A DNA stretch of 64,000 bases from Antarcticirhabdus aurantiaca (GTDB lineage Bacteria; Pseudomonadota; Alphaproteobacteria; Rhizobiales; Rhizobiaceae): NCBI RefSeq assembly GCF_009765365.1, contig NZ_VTOM01000026.1, forward strand, positions 33,453 to 97,452, written 5' to 3'. Positions 21,840 to 29,897 of this stretch are shown here, one piece after another. The position numbers and the translations under genes were made by a program. Under the pieces are notes generated by a model that ran no database searches, was not told where the DNA came from, and was given only the letters and a program-made list of their open reading frames with translations. The number at the start of each line of letters is the position of its first letter. Position 1 is the stretch's first letter.

Positions 21840-22591
21840 CCCGCATCCTCGGGCACGAAGGCGCCGGGCGGAACGAAGCGCGGCTCGACATAGGCGAAAT
21901 GCAGGGCGTCGAGCATGCTCCAAAGGATGTCGCACTTGGTGATCAGCGCGTCCACGACCTGCTGCTGCGTGTCCTGGGTGCGGGCATGCTCGCGCACGTA
22001 GGCGAGCGCCACGTCGACGTCGCGGGGCGCCTGGGTGAGGCGCGGGGTGAAGTAGCCGAGCGTGTCCGCGTCGATGTAGGGATACCGCTGCAGGATGGCC
22101 GAGACGCGCTCGCCGATGACCTGCGGCGAGAACATCTCCGTCAGCGAGGAGGCGATCGCCTCCAGAAGCGTGCGCTTCTCCACGAGCCGCAGATAGGCCA
22201 GAACGGCGAAGCGCGTCGCGGGCAGCGCCAGGCGCTGGGAGGCCACGACCTCGGCGTCGAGCCCCAGGCCCCTGGCCAGCTGGATCCAGCGCTCGATCCC
22301 GCCCGGCGAGGTCGCGTCGCCGTCATGGTCGACGATGCGCTCGCGCCAGGCGCGGCGCAGGGCACGGTCCTCGATGCGCGACAGGATGATCGCGTCCTTG
22401 GCCGGGATCGTCGCCTGGTAGCAGTAGCGGTTCAGCGCCCAGGCCTGCATCTGGCCGCGCGTCAGCGCGCCGTCCACCATCAAGCGGTGAAAGGGGTGCC
22501 TTATGTGGTAGCGCTCGGCGCCGACCTGGCGCAGCACGTCTTCGAGCTGCGGCGCTGAAAGCGTGCGGTCGAGGCGAAAGTCGGCGGTCAC
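21836..22591 (-). CDS. pqqC: pyrroloquinoline-quinone synthase PqqC
   Basis: Cofactor-free oxidase that performs the last ring closure and eight-electron oxidation to PQQ. It has 251 residues, the usual length, and starts at GTG overlapping the pqqB stop. Family segments are clear: RYHIRHPFHRLMVDGALT, NRYCYQATIPAKDAIILSR, DHDGD, SSLTEMFSPQVIGERV, and helix 7 with HARTQDTQQQVVDALITKCDILWSMLDAL. Cytoplasmic. Confidence 0.96.
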   Translation of the reverse strand: MTADFRLDRTLSAPQLEDVLRQVGAERYHIRHPFHRLMVDGALTRGQMQAWALNRYCYQATIPAKDAIILSRIEDRALRRAWRERIVDHDGDATSPGGIERWIQLARGLGLDAEVVASQRLALPATRFAVLAYLRLVEKRTLLEAIASSLTEMFSPQVIGERVSAILQRYPYIDADTLGYFTPRLTQAPRDVDVALAYVREHARTQDTQQQVVDALITKCDILWSMLDALHFAYVEPRFVPPGAFVPEDAG

Positions 22592-23514
22592 AGCGTGATC
22601 TCCATGCCGTCGAAGGCGACGACCCAGCCCGCCCGCTCGACCGTCCGGCGCTCGGGCGAGGCCTCGTCGAGGATGGGATTGGTGTTGTTGATGTGGACGA
22701 AGACGCGGCGCGCGACTTCGGCCCGCTCCAGGGCCCGCAGCGAACCGTCCTCGCCGCCGATCGGCAGGTGGCCCATGCGGCGGCCGGTCTTCGTGCCGAC
22801 CCCGGCCGCGGCCATCTCGTCGTCGGCGAACACGGTTCCGTCGAACAGGAGGAGGTCGCCGCCCGCAATGCGGCGGAGGAAGTCGGCGTCGACGCGGGCG
22901 CAGCCCGGGACGTAGAAGGCCGAGCGCCCTTGCGCATCGGAGATGCGTGCGCCCACGGTGTCTTCCGGATCGGCCTCGAAATCCGTCTCGGCCCGGCCCG
23001 TTTCCAGAAACAGCGCCACCTTGCCGGGCACGGCGAAGAGCTCGGCCGTCAGCCCCGTCGGACCCTGTGGCCCTTCGATCGCGAAGGGCTGCCCGAGCTC
23101 GACGGACAGCCGCCGCACGACGGCTTCATCGAGGACGCGGAAGATCGGGTTGGCCGCCAGGACGGCGAGCACCCGCGCCGTGGCGTAGAGATGGAAGGGC
23201 TGACGCTCGCGCAGCGACAGGAGCCCGGCGAGGTGATCGACGTCGGCGTTGGTGAGCACGACGGCGCGGATCGGCGTCGAGCGCAGCGGCGCGTCGGGGG
23301 CGGGCTGGAGCTCGACAGTCTCGTTGATCTGCTGGCGGACGTCCGGCGAGGCGTTGAACAGCACCCATCCCGCATCCGCGCCGGACGTGGCGGCCAGGCT
23401 CGATTGAAGGCGGGGTCGCAGCTCGCCGGCGCGCGCGGCCCGGCTGAGCCGATAGTTGCAGTTCCATTGCGGGAAGCCGCCTCCCGCGGCCGATCCCAGG
23501 ATCTTCAGTCGCAC
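22588..23514 (-). CDS. pqqB: PQQ biosynthesis protein PqqB (metallo-beta-lactamase fold)
   Basis: Member of the metallo-beta-lactamase superfamily shown in other bacteria to hydroxylate the PqqA-derived tyrosine part during PQQ assembly. It has 308 residues starting at GTG with the typical MRLKILGSAAGGGFPQWNCNY N-terminus, the modified metal motif NADVDHLAG, and the C-terminal HINNTNPILDE block. It overlaps pqqC by 4 bases. A hairpin separates it from pqqA. Confidence 0.95.
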   Translation of the reverse strand: MRLKILGSAAGGGFPQWNCNYRLSRAARAGELRPRLQSSLAATSGADAGWVLFNASPDVRQQINETVELQPAPDAPLRSTPIRAVVLTNADVDHLAGLLSLRERQPFHLYATARVLAVLAANPIFRVLDEAVVRRLSVELGQPFAIEGPQGPTGLTAELFAVPGKVALFLETGRAETDFEADPEDTVGARISDAQGRSAFYVPGCARVDADFLRRIAGGDLLLFDGTVFADDEMAAAGVGTKTGRRMGHLPIGGEDGSLRALERAEVARRVFVHINNTNPILDEASPERRTVERAGWVVAFDGMEITL

Positions 23515-23537
23515 GTCGCGTCAAACCCCGAACAAGA

Positions 23538-23567
23538 AACGGCCCGCGGCACCGGCCGCGAGCCGTT
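23538..23567 (-). terminator. hairpin between pqqA and pqqB (partial terminator)
   Basis: AACGGC-CGCGGC / GCCGCG-GCCGTT, a 12-bp stem with one internal mismatch and a 4-base loop, followed on the minus strand by TTCTTGTT. It lies 20 bases after the pqqA stop. Such a structure lets the short PqqA message accumulate above pqqBCDE, as known for pqq operons elsewhere. Confidence 0.7.
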
Positions 23568-23587
23568 GCCAAGCATAGACGCAAGAA

Positions 23588-23695
23588 TTACTTGCGGCCG
23601 TCCTTGCGAACGGCGATCTCGGCTTCTGCGTAGCGCGTGATCTCGAAGCCGGCGGCGACTTGGCACATCTGCGGCTTCTTCCAGGTCTTGGTCAT
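23588..23695 (-). CDS. pqqA: PQQ precursor peptide PqqA
   Basis: Ribosomally made 35-residue peptide whose Glu and Tyr become PQQ. It begins MTKTWKKPQM and contains the required E-x-x-x-Y core as EITRY (E18, Y22), with a 13-residue basic tail. AGGGGAG lies 7 bases upstream of the ATG. It is first in the operon, separated from pqqB by a hairpin. It has little sequence conservation outside the core, so the call rests on core, length and position, which together are decisive. Confidence 0.93.
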   Translation of the reverse strand: MTKTWKKPQMCQVAAGFEITRYAEAEIAVRKDGRK

Positions 23696-24094
23696 GCGTT
23701 CTCCCCTGTATCGTCGGTCGTAGACGGCGCCCGCCCCAGACTAGGGACAGTCGCGCCTCCTCGTCAACAACGCGAGGCCGGGCGGCGTTCCTGCCGATCG
23801 GCCGGAATGCCGATCGCCGCGCTCCCGAAGCCGGCAAACGAGCCTCGCCCCGCGAATCTCGGAACTGCGTCGCCAGCCCGGTCCGGAGGCGGCGGCCGTC
23901 TTCGAACGGTGTCCTCTTCGGCCTGGCCGACCCGCTTGCCGCAGGCGTCGTAGACCGCGCTCTTCGCCATGACGGTTTCGTTCAAGGAGTAAGTTTCGCC
24001 GAAGTCGGTGGTCGCAGAAGCGTAGTCTCGTTGAGAAGCGCGTCCCGCGGCCGGCCTTTGAACATCTCAGGCAATCCGCTCTGCCGCATCAAGG

Positions 24095-24108
24095 TGAAAT
24101 AAATTTCA
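24095..24108 (+). promoter_or_regulatory. candidate operator for the SorC-type regulator
   Basis: TGAAATAAATTTCA has inverted arms TGAAAT and ATTTCA with a 2-base spacer, 26 bases upstream of the probable -35 box of the transporter operon. The operon's own SorC-type regulator is the natural candidate to bind it. This assignment is inference. Confidence 0.35.
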
Positions 24109-24133
24109 GTAAATGATTTTTCCATCGGAGCAG

Positions 24134-24163
24134 TTGACGGGTGGGAGCAGCCACGGGTAGAAC
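24134..24163 (+). promoter_or_regulatory. probable sigma-70 promoter of the polyol operon
   Basis: TTGACG (24134-24139), an 18-base spacer and TAGAAC (24158-24163), about 90 bases upstream of the binding-protein start in an AT-rich stretch. Confidence 0.4.
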
Positions 24164-24252
24164 TCGTCTTGCAAGATTTATCGATAAGCGAATTTTCTTG
24201 CAGAGAGTCCGTGGGAGCGGGCTCGGGGGACGGATTTCTTCGGGAGGACGAT

Positions 24253-25266
24253 ATGAAGACGCTCATGCTGGCCGCATCCGGCCTGGCGATGGCCTTGTCG
24301 TTGACGGTGGCAGGCACCGCCGCGGCGCAGAGCAAGTTCCAGTGCAAGCCCGACGAGACCTACGTGATGAACGTCATGGTCTCGGCGCACCCCTACTGGA
24401 TCCCGGTCTATCAGGGCTTCAAGCAGGCGGCCGAGGCGATGGGCTGCCAGGCCGTGTTTTCGGGAACGCCGGACTACGACATCGCCAAGCAGATCGCATC
24501 GTTCGAGCAGGACCTGATCAAGAGGCCGGCCGGCATCCTCCTGCATCCCATGCAGGCCGATCCGTTCATCGACCCGATCAACCGCGCCGTCGACAACGGC
24601 ACGAGCGTCGTCACCTTCGCGGCCGACTCCCCGAACTCCAAGCGCGTCTCCTACATCACCTCGGACAACCTGGCGGAGGCGAAGTTCGCCGCCGAGGAGA
24701 TCGTCCGCCAGGTCGGCGACAGCGCCGAGTACGCGGTTCTGGAGAATCCCGGCCAGAGCAACCACGACCTGCGCGTCACCGCTCTGATCGACTACATGGA
24801 GAAGACCTATCCGAACATGAAGCTGGTCGGGCGCCAGGCGTCCAACCAGGATGCCACCGTCGCCAACCGCGCGGTCGCCTCGATGCTTCAGGCCAATCCC
24901 AACCTCAAGGCCCTCTGGATCCCGGAGGCCGGGTCGGCCGAAGGCGCGGTCGCGGCGGTTCTCGAAGCGAACGCGGATGTGCTGATCATGCACGCCGACA
25001 TCACGCCGGCGACGCTGGAGCAGATCAAGGCCGGCAACATCCACATGGCGCTGAACCCGAACCAGGGCATGCAGGGCTATCTCGGCTTCGTCGCCACCTT
25101 CATGGCGGCCCATCCCGATCTCATCGACCCGTTCAACGACTACAAGACCTCCGGCGCCAACCCGATGGCGATCCCCTTCGCCGACAATGGCTTCGCGGTG
25201 ATCACCAAGGAGAACGCCGACTCCTTCGACCTCAACAAGTACATGGAAGGCCGCGATCCGAACTAG
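24253..25266 (+). CDS. sugar ABC transporter binding protein (RbsB-like, CUT2)
   Basis: Periplasmic receptor for a pentose, polyol or related compound. It has 337 residues with a signal peptide of about 25 residues (AGTAAAQS) after a GGGAGGA ribosome site. It has the Peripla_BP_4 fold: VMVSAHPYWIPVYQGFKQAAEAMG, the hinge-proximal DLIKRPAGILLHPMQADPFIDPINRAVDNGTSVVTF, and AGNIHMALNPNQGMQGYLGFVATF. Two cysteines (FQCKP, MGCQA) are unusual for the family and could form a disulfide. It is first in the operon; the ligand must be the substrate of the downstream kinase, dehydrogenase and aldolase set, and is not identifiable from sequence. Confidence 0.87.
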   Translation: MKTLMLAASGLAMALSLTVAGTAAAQSKFQCKPDETYVMNVMVSAHPYWIPVYQGFKQAAEAMGCQAVFSGTPDYDIAKQIASFEQDLIKRPAGILLHPMQADPFIDPINRAVDNGTSVVTFAADSPNSKRVSYITSDNLAEAKFAAEEIVRQVGDSAEYAVLENPGQSNHDLRVTALIDYMEKTYPNMKLVGRQASNQDATVANRAVASMLQANPNLKALWIPEAGSAEGAVAAVLEANADVLIMHADITPATLEQIKAGNIHMALNPNQGMQGYLGFVATFMAAHPDLIDPFNDYKTSGANPMAIPFADNGFAVITKENADSFDLNKYMEGRDPN

Positions 25267-25280
25267 GCTCGGGCGACGCC

Positions 25281-25308
25281 GCATCCGCGCCCCTCGCGGC
25301 GCGGATGC
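25281..25308 (+). terminator. intercistronic hairpin after the RbsB-like gene
   Basis: 11-bp perfect stem GCATCCGCGCC/GGCGCGGATGC with a 6-base loop, 14 bases after the binding-protein stop and 33 bases before the ATPase start. Without a T-run it probably stabilises the binding-protein message and reduces read-through. Confidence 0.6.
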
Positions 25309-25341
25309 CAAAGGTTTCCCTTTCTCGCGAAGAGCCAGGCC

Positions 25342-26862
25342 GTGGACAAACCCGTTCTCCTGAAAGTCTCCAACCTTGCGAAGTCGTTCGGACCGGTTCG
25401 CGCCCTTCGGGACGCCCAGTTCGAACTGCGGGCCGGGGAGATCCACGCCCTGGCCGGCGAGAACGGCGCGGGCAAGTCGACGCTGATGAACATCATCGAC
25501 GGCATCCTCCAGCCCGACAGCGGTGAAATCTGCCTCGACGGCCGGCCCGTCGTGATCGGTTCGCCGCTGGAGGCCCAGCGGATGGGCATCGGCTTCGTCC
25601 ACCAGGAGATCGCCCTCTGCCCGGACGTCTCGGTCGCCGAGAACATCTTCATGTCGGTGACGAACAGCAGCCGGTCGCTCCTGATGAACTATCGCGCCCT
25701 GGAGCGGCGCGCCGACGCGATCATCCGGCGGCTCGGCGACATCGACCCCGCGACGATGGTGCGCGACCTGTCGATCTCCCAGCAGCAGCTGGTCGAGATC
25801 GCCAAGGCCCTGACGCTCGACTGCCGCATCCTGATCTTCGACGAGCCCACCGCCGCGCTGACCGAGCGCGAGGCCGACCGGCTGTTCGTCATCATCCGCA
25901 GCCTCGCGGCGGAGGGCATCGGCATCATCTATATCTCGCACCGGATGGCCGAAATCTTCCAGAACTGCGACCGCGTGACCGTCATGCGCGACGGCCGCTA
26001 CGTCAGGACGCTCGACGTCGCGGAAACCACGCCCGAAGAGGTCGTGGCCTCGATGGTCGGGCGCGTGCTCGACAGCCTCTACCCTGACAAGCTCACCGAC
26101 GACGAACGCTCAAGCGAGGTGGTGCTCGCGGTCGAGAACCTCAGCGAGGCGAGTGCCTTCCACGATGTCAGCTTCGAGCTGCGGAAGGGCGAGATTCTCG
26201 GGATCGGCGGGCTGATCGGCGCCGGACGCAGCGAGATCGTCAAGGGCATCTGCCGGCTCGAAGGGCAGGTCACGGGGCAGGTGAGCCTGCATGGCCGGCC
26301 GCTCCGGCTGAAGACCTACGCCGACAGCATCGCGGCGGGGATCGTCTACCTTTCGGAGGACCGCAAGGGCGACGGGCTGTTCCTCGATCTGTCGGTCGCC
26401 GCCAACGTCTCGGCGCTCGCCGTGGAGCGCGTCGGCACGCGCTTCGGTCTCGTCAGCGAGCGCCGCGAGCGCGGCCAGGCCGAGGAGCTCGGCCGCAAGC
26501 TCGCGCTGAAATGCGGCAATGTTTCCGACCCCGTCTCGACGCTGTCGGGCGGCAACCAGCAGAAGGTCGCGATCGCCAAGATGCTATCGGTCGGGCCGAA
26601 GGTCATCATCCTGGACGAGCCGACGCGGGGCGTCGATGTCGGGGCCAAGGCCGAGATCCACCGCATCCTGCGCGAACTCGCGCGAAGCGGCGTCGGCATC
26701 CTCGTCATCTCGTCGGAGCTGCCGGAGCTGATCGGCCTGTGCGACCGCGTGCTGGTCGTGCGCGAGGGGCGGATCGCGGGAGAGGTCACCGGGGACCGGA
26801 TGACCGAGGAGAACATCATGGTGCTGGCGTCGCTGGCCGACGAGCAGGAGAGGGCGGCATGA
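25342..26862 (+). CDS. sugar ABC transporter ATPase (RbsA/MglA-like, two ABC domains)
   Basis: Energises the CUT2 importer. It has 506 residues with a GTG start. The first ABC domain has Walker [10 protein letters not shown], signature [15 protein letters not shown] and Walker [14 protein letters not shown]. The second domain has a degenerate Walker A (GLIGAGRSE), which is normal for this family, a standard [15 protein letters not shown] signature and [17 protein letters not shown]. The stop overlaps the permease start by 4 bases. Confidence 0.93.
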   Translation: MDKPVLLKVSNLAKSFGPVRALRDAQFELRAGEIHALAGENGAGKSTLMNIIDGILQPDSGEICLDGRPVVIGSPLEAQRMGIGFVHQEIALCPDVSVAENIFMSVTNSSRSLLMNYRALERRADAIIRRLGDIDPATMVRDLSISQQQLVEIAKALTLDCRILIFDEPTAALTEREADRLFVIIRSLAAEGIGIIYISHRMAEIFQNCDRVTVMRDGRYVRTLDVAETTPEEVVASMVGRVLDSLYPDKLTDDERSSEVVLAVENLSEASAFHDVSFELRKGEILGIGGLIGAGRSEIVKGICRLEGQVTGQVSLHGRPLRLKTYADSIAAGIVYLSEDRKGDGLFLDLSVAANVSALAVERVGTRFGLVSERRERGQAEELGRKLALKCGNVSDPVSTLSGGNQQKVAIAKMLSVGPKVIILDEPTRGVDVGAKAEIHRILRELARSGVGILVISSELPELIGLCDRVLVVREGRIAGEVTGDRMTEENIMVLASLADEQERAA

Positions 26863-27866
26863 GGACGCAGAGAGTGGCAGAGGCGCCGGCGGGAATAAGC
26901 GAGACGGCCGGGCAGGGCATTCGGATCGGCCATCTCCTGAAGATGCGCGAGACGGGACTGATCCTCATCATCGCGCTCCTGTTCCTCGTGATGTCCTTCG
27001 CTTCGCCCTACTTCCTGACCTGGGACAACATGCGCGCGATGGCCATGGCCTTCGCCGTGGAGGGTATCGTCGTCGTCGGCATGACCGTCCTCCTGATCTC
27101 GGGCGGCATCGATCTGTCCGTCGGCTCGGTGACGGCGCTGGCCATGGTGATCGCCGGCCTCCTGTTTCTTTCGGGCGTCGATCCCTGGCTCGCCTCCGCG
27201 GCGGCCATCGCGGCGAGCGCGGCCATCGGTGCGGCCATGGGCTTCTTCGTCACGAAGGTCGGCCTCCACCACTTCATCGTGTCGCTGGCCGTGATGGTGA
27301 TCGCGCGCGGCTTCTGTCTCTTGGGCACCGGCGGGCGGCCGATCGGGCTCTTCACGCTGCCGCCCGAGTTCAAGTTCATCGGGCAGGGCGCGGTCGCCGG
27401 CATCCCGGTCGTCATCATCATCTTCGTCGTCTTCGTGGCCGTGTCCGACTTCGTGCTGCGCCGCACGACGGCCTTCCGCAAGGTCTTCTACACCGGCAGC
27501 AACGAAAAGGCGGCGGCCTATTCCGGCATCCGCACCAAGAAGGTCGTGTTCCTGACGACGACCCTCTGCTCGGCTCTGTGCGGCGTCGCCGGCGTCATCT
27601 ACATGGCCCGCTTCGGCTCGGCCCAGCCCACCTTCGGCGTCGGCATGGAGCTGAACGTCATCGCCGCGGCGGTGATCGGCGGGGCGAGCCTCAAGGGCGG
27701 CTCGGGCACGATCCTCGGCGCGATCCTCGGAACGATCCTGCTCTCGGTGGTTTCCTCCTCGCTCGCCCTCCTCAACGTTTCGGTCTACTGGCAGGACATC
27801 ATCCGCGGCTCCATTCTTCTCACCGCCGTCACCGCGGATCTGTACTTCAACAAGCGCCGGGGCTGA
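26859..27866 (+). CDS. sugar ABC transporter permease (RbsC-like)
   Basis: Inner-membrane channel of the importer, 335 residues, about ten hydrophobic segments after a 30-residue cytoplasmic lead. RbsC hallmarks are [41 protein letters not shown] and [26 protein letters not shown]. It ends 3 bases before the SorC regulator, so transport and regulation are co-transcribed. Confidence 0.92.
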   Translation: MRTQRVAEAPAGISETAGQGIRIGHLLKMRETGLILIIALLFLVMSFASPYFLTWDNMRAMAMAFAVEGIVVVGMTVLLISGGIDLSVGSVTALAMVIAGLLFLSGVDPWLASAAAIAASAAIGAAMGFFVTKVGLHHFIVSLAVMVIARGFCLLGTGGRPIGLFTLPPEFKFIGQGAVAGIPVVIIIFVVFVAVSDFVLRRTTAFRKVFYTGSNEKAAAYSGIRTKKVVFLTTTLCSALCGVAGVIYMARFGSAQPTFGVGMELNVIAAAVIGGASLKGGSGTILGAILGTILLSVVSSSLALLNVSVYWQDIIRGSILLTAVTADLYFNKRRG

Positions 27867-27869
27867 CCG

Positions 27870-28850
27870 ATGGCCGACAGCAGGCACGACTTCGAGACGA
27901 TCCGGCAGATCCAGACGGTTCTGACCCTGCACTTCGTCGATGGCCTCAAGCAGAACGAAATCGCCGAGGCGCTGAACCTGTCGGCCTCCAAGGTCAACCG
28001 GCTGATCGCGCAGGGGCGCAAGCTCGGCATGCTGAAGATCTCGGTGGAAAGTCCCTTTCAGCGGCTGGTGGAGATCGAAGGGCAGGTGCGCGAGAAGGGG
28101 AGCCTCGCGAGCGCCGTCGTGACGCCGACCGTTCCCGGCAGTCCCGAAAGCACCCTCCAGCAGGTCGGCCGCGTCGCCGCCGGCCAGCTCCTCGAGACCA
28201 TCCGCGACGGCGACGTTCTCGCCATCACCGGCGGCAAGGCGATCAGCGCGATCGTCCAGAACCTTCAGCCGGAACGGGCCTTCGACGTGACCGTGGTGCC
28301 CCTGACCGGGGGCGTCCAGGGCAAGCACTACACCGACGTCAACCATCTGGCGGCACGCCTCGCCGAGAAGCTCGGCGGCTCGACAATGCTTCTCCACGCG
28401 CCGCTCTTCGCCGAAACCCGCGAGCAGCGCGACCTCCTTCTGGAGATGGCGCCGGTGAAGGCGGCATTCGACCTCGCCCGCCGGGCGGCGGTGGTGCTCG
28501 CCGGCATCGGATCGATCCGGGAGTCGGGGTCGAGCTACTACGACCTCCATCCCGACCGCAGCCCGGACCGTGACGCGCTCACGGCCAGCGGCGCGGCGGC
28601 GGAGTTCCTCGCCCACCTCATCCGCGACGACGGCAAGCTCGCCAGCTACGCCCTGAACGACCGCCTCGTCGCGCTCGCGCCGGCCGATCTCGGCCGCTGC
28701 CGATCGGTCATCGGCGTGGCGAGCGGCGCGGAGAAGGTGCGGCCGATCCGGGCCGTTCTGAATGGCGGCTATCTCAAGTCGCTGGTGGTGGACGAGGACA
28801 CGGCCAACGCCCTCCTCAGCTTTAATGGAAGCATGCGCGATGTCGCCTGA
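27870..28850 (+). CDS. SorC/DeoR-type sugar-responsive regulator
   Basis: Transcription factor of the SorC family, which includes EryD, LsrR and SorC itself and senses phosphorylated sugars. It has 326 residues: an N-terminal helix-turn-helix (HFVDGLKQNEIAEALNLSASKVNRLIAQGRKLGMLKI) and a large sugar-phosphate-binding domain (DVLAITGGKAISAIVQNL; VVPLTGGVQGKHYTDVNHLAARLAEKLGG; AVVLAGIGSI; VIGVASGAEKVRPIRAVLNGGYLKSLVVDEDTANALL). It is embedded in the operon, so it probably controls the promoter at 24134. Effector inferred as the kinase product. Confidence 0.88.
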   Translation: MADSRHDFETIRQIQTVLTLHFVDGLKQNEIAEALNLSASKVNRLIAQGRKLGMLKISVESPFQRLVEIEGQVREKGSLASAVVTPTVPGSPESTLQQVGRVAAGQLLETIRDGDVLAITGGKAISAIVQNLQPERAFDVTVVPLTGGVQGKHYTDVNHLAARLAEKLGGSTMLLHAPLFAETREQRDLLLEMAPVKAAFDLARRAAVVLAGIGSIRESGSSYYDLHPDRSPDRDALTASGAAAEFLAHLIRDDGKLASYALNDRLVALAPADLGRCRSVIGVASGAEKVRPIRAVLNGGYLKSLVVDEDTANALLSFNGSMRDVA

Positions 28851-29835
28851 CATGTTGAACCGCGAAATCGGCGCCTCCGGCATCTCCGCCTCCGCCATCG
28901 GCCTCGGAACCTGGGCGATCGGCGGCTGGATGTGGGGCGGCACCGACGAGGCGCAATCCATCGCCGCCATCCAGGCCTCGATCGACGAGGGCGTATCGCT
29001 GATCGACACGGCGCCGGCCTACGGCAAGGGCCTGTCGGAGGAGATCGTCGGCAAGGCGATCAAGGGCCGAAGGGACAAGGTGGTGCTGGCGACGAAGCTC
29101 GGCCTCGTCTGGCACACCCGCAAGGGCAACCACTTCTTCGACTATGACGGCGAGCCAGTGCATCGCTATCTCGGAGCGGACTCGATCGTCTACGAAGTGG
29201 AGCAGAGCCTGCGCCGGTTGGGCGTCGACTGCATCGACCACTACATCACCCACTGGCAGGATCCGACGACCCCCATCGCCGAGACGATGGAGGCGCTGGA
29301 GCGCCTGAAGGTGCAGGGCAAGATCCGCTCGATCGGCGCGAGCAACGTGACCGTCGAGGACGTGCGCGCCTATCTCGCGGCCGGCCGGCTCGATGCCGTC
29401 CAGCAGGAATACAACATGATCGCGCGGGGCATCGAGGCCGATCTTCTGCCCTGCTGCATCGAGAACGACGTGTCGGTGCTGAGCTACTCCTCGCTCGCCC
29501 TCGGCCTCTTGTCGGGCAAGATCGGGCCGGAGCGCGAGTTCTCGGGCGACGACCAGCGGCGGGACAATCCCCGCTTCTCCCTCGAGAACCGCCGCAAGGT
29601 CGCGCGGCTGATGGAGGACGTGCGCTTCGTCGCCGAGGCGCACGACGCGAGCGAGGCGCAGGTCGTGATCGCCTGGACGCTCCAGCAGCCCGGCATCACC
29701 TTCGCCCTTTGTGGCGCCCGGACCGTCGAGCAGGCCCGCGAGAACGCACGGGCCGGCCGCATTCGGCTGGCTCCCGACGAGGTCGCCCAGATCAGTCGCG
29801 CCGCAAAGCTCCACCTCGTGAACCTCGACGGCTGA
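28840..29835 (+). CDS. aldo/keto reductase
   Basis: NADPH-dependent aldehyde or ketone reductase of the TIM-barrel superfamily, 331 residues. The catalytic tetrad is visible: Asp and Tyr in DTAPAYGKG, Lys in VLATKLGL, His in DHYITHWQDP. The C-terminal cofactor segment (CGARTVEQARENARAGRIRLAPDEVAQI) is present. The ATG at 28840 overlaps the sorC end by 11 bases and has GGAAG upstream; an in-frame ATG at 28852 is the alternative. In this operon it could reduce an aldehyde released by the aldolase or interconvert sugar and polyol. Confidence 0.87.
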   Translation: MSPDMLNREIGASGISASAIGLGTWAIGGWMWGGTDEAQSIAAIQASIDEGVSLIDTAPAYGKGLSEEIVGKAIKGRRDKVVLATKLGLVWHTRKGNHFFDYDGEPVHRYLGADSIVYEVEQSLRRLGVDCIDHYITHWQDPTTPIAETMEALERLKVQGKIRSIGASNVTVEDVRAYLAAGRLDAVQQEYNMIARGIEADLLPCCIENDVSVLSYSSLALGLLSGKIGPEREFSGDDQRRDNPRFSLENRRKVARLMEDVRFVAEAHDASEAQVVIAWTLQQPGITFALCGARTVEQARENARAGRIRLAPDEVAQISRAAKLHLVNLDG

Positions 29836-29897
29836 ATCAAAGCCGCCTTTTTCGATCAACAGGAACGGTTGGCGCCCGCCGGCCGAACGGCGAAGCC

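Larger units (their letters stand above)
23696..24252. other. intergenic region between divergent pqqA and the polyol ABC operon
   Basis: The left part carries the pqq promoter region. A minus-strand frame at 23764-23985 could encode about 70 residues, but its Pro/Arg-rich second half looks non-coding and it is left uncalled. The right part (24080-24230) is strikingly AT-rich and holds a promoter, an operator-like palindrome (24095-24108) and a second perfect palindrome TTATCGATAA (24178-24187). Confidence 0.5.

Noticed and set aside
23764..23985. Possible 70-residue minus-strand gene upstream of pqqA
   Set aside because: The first 30 residues look plausible, but the rest is Pro/Arg-rich and has no ribosome site or family; not enough to call.
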